Both the position numbers and the translations under genes were made by a program. Of a DNA stretch of 37,606 bases, positions 36,686 through 37,606 are shown one piece after another. Source of the DNA: a bacterium. Lineage in GTDB: Archaea; Nanoarchaeota; Nanoarchaeia; Woesearchaeales; UBA10216. The stretch lies in assembly GCA_024206195.1 (NCBI GenBank), contig JAAGZO010000838.1, forward strand, positions 1 to 37,606. Direction: 5' to 3'. Below the pieces are notes generated by a model. It was given only the letters and a program-made list of their open reading frames with translations. It ran no database searches and had not been told where the DNA came from. Numbering within the stretch: position 1 is the stretch's first letter; every line of letters starts with the position of its first letter.

Positions 36686-37606
36686 TATGATGCGTCAATT
36701 ACTAAGCTTTCAATCTCTGGAGTATCTTCTCCAGATGTTGTTAGTTCAACCTTTACTTGCAGTGTGGCAGCTTCTATCACATCCACTGAGCCGAACTTGA
36801 AGTTTCTAGTAGCGTCATTAACGCTTGTAACCTCAGTCCAGGAGCCATTATTCACCTTTGAATAAATGGTTATATCGGTTCCAGAGGCTAGGCTCCTATA
36901 GTTTACATAGATCTTAAAGTGCTTGAGCATGATACGATTCGTGTCTATCACCATAGTCGTAAAATAGGCTCCGTCATATCGGTTGGATGAGAGCTTATCT
37001 ATTCCATATTCCTGCGTGGCCCCTACAGTGTCATCTTCCCAGGCTACATACAAGAGGTCATCTAGCCCAGAACTATTGTTATTCAATAGTCCATGAACCT
37101 TTATAAGATCAGTAAGTCCAGGAGATGGGATAAATTCCTGGTTGATAATAGTTGGAAGGTTTGCTGAGGCCGCCCCCATAGAATATGTGCCACAAACACC
37201 ATCAGGAGTGACACTAGGGCCAGCAGAACTAACACCATAATAGGAAATTCCTAATCTAGCTGTCTGAGCATTCTCTTCGATAGTAACTATTCTGTTGTCA
37301 ATATTGGTGTTCTGTTGGCGGAATATCTTGTGTAATTGGTAGCCATCATACTGATATACGTTTCCGTGAAGTTCAGTTACACATAGAACGACATTATCGG
37401 ATGGCAAGAAAAGTGAAATCTTGTATTCAGGAATAAAGTCCTCACTAATAACTGCTACATCGCCTGTATCAATTCTACGGATCTTGCAGCCATAAGGGAG
37501 TGTTGTAGCTACCAGTAGATCGCTACCGATCTCGCCGATAGCTGTAATAGTCTCGTATGCCTCAAAAGTAAGCTCGGTTGCTGGAGCATCATAGTCATTT
37601 ATTGAA
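36685..37606 (-). CDS. tail hub or nozzle-like protein, C-terminal part (split by window end)
   Basis: This is the 3' portion of the gene that starts at 668, entering at the right edge; the final 141 bases duplicate 1-141. Visible from about residue 176 onward: PATELTFEAYETITAIGEIG, later ETTL-like strands, then TLQVKVELTTSGEDTPEIES near the end and a stop at 36685. The C-terminal 150 residues look like a beta-sandwich domain. A stop overlap links it to the 148-aa gene. Together with the other part the protein is 482 aa. Confidence 0.6.
   Translation of the reverse strand, partial: SINDYDAPATELTFEAYETITAIGEIGSDLLVATTLPYGCKIRRIDTGDVAVISEDFIPEYKISLFLPSDNVVLCVTELHGNVYQYDGYQLHKIFRQQNTNIDNRIVTIEENAQTARLGISYYGVSSAGPSVTPDGVCGTYSMGAASANLPTIINQEFIPSPGLTDLIKVHGLLNNNSSGLDDLLYVAWEDDTVGATQEYGIDKLSSNRYDGAYFTTMVIDTNRIMLKHFKIYVNYRSLASGTDITIYSKVNNGSWTEVTSVNDATRNFKFGSVDVIEAATLQVKVELTTSGEDTPEIESLVIDAS
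37466..37606. repeat. direct terminal repeat, right copy
   Basis: Identical to bases 1-141. Removing one copy gives a 37,465-bp circular unit in which the hub gene is continuous. Confidence 0.95.

Noticed and set aside
1..37606. Alternative genetic code (TGA or TAG recoded).
   Set aside because: All three stops end genes with tight overlaps (ATGA, TAATG, GTGA), and large genes are uninterrupted under the standard code.
1..37606. tRNA genes, CRISPR arrays, insertion sequences or integrase/attachment sites.
   Set aside because: No clover-leaf or T-loop motif, no spaced repeats of CRISPR type, no transposase and no recombinase motif were found by eye on either strand.

Overview
The window is one complete tailed-phage genome read through its circular junction. 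Bases 1-141 are repeated exactly at 37466-37606, so the unique unit is 37,465 bp and one virion gene is split across the window ends. The gene set points to a podovirus with a P22-like head: terminase pair, 641-aa portal, scaffold, 400-aa coat protein, a head-tail adaptor and two very large ejection-type proteins. There is no tape measure, tail tube or sheath. I see no integrase, tRNA, DNA polymerase or helicase, so replication probably relies on a phage initiator plus host machinery. The host is not named by any gene. Most starts are preceded by AT-rich leaders (TTAATTAAA-like) rather than Shine-Dalgarno sites, while promoters are ordinary TTGACA/TATAAT types. This could fit a Patescibacteria-like or other non-SD lineage, but that is only inference. 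The standard code is used: all three stop codons end genes.

Layout. A control region at about 23,580-24,875 carries divergent promoters. Rightward (24,432-31,225) lie an Xre-type regulator, a 180-nt structured leader and a tightly overlapping early operon of about 25 mostly tiny genes: zinc-ribbon proteins, small membrane proteins, a lysozyme-like enzyme, an OB-fold protein, HNH, RusA and a MucR/homing-repeat protein. Leftward come a 16-aa peptide, a 95-aa gene, then replication (initiator with internal iteron-like repeats), small unknown genes, terminase, portal, adaptor, capsid genes and a long series of fibre, adhesin and decoration proteins. A glycosyltransferase, the lysis cassette (XhlA-like protein, holin, amidase), a tail hub and two ejection proteins follow, ending at 31,237. 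The two transcription programmes converge there.

Most unusual points. (1) A lysozyme-like ORF joins in the -1 frame to a membrane-anchor gene through a GGGAAAA slippery heptamer followed by a stem-loop, suggesting programmed frameshifting that makes an exported lytic enzyme. (2) The replication-initiator gene contains 15-bp and 10-bp tandem repeats. The 10-bp period is out of register with codons, as expected for a DNA-level origin inside the gene, as in lambda O. (3) Three non-coding segments (24,702-24,854; 28,981-29,100; 13,182-13,333) can fold strongly. (4) Three consecutive genes in the virion operon carry Sec-signal-like N-termini. (5) A 16-aa ORF has one of the strongest ribosome sites in the genome. 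Sixteen small genes or corrected starts were recovered by reading the sequence directly.
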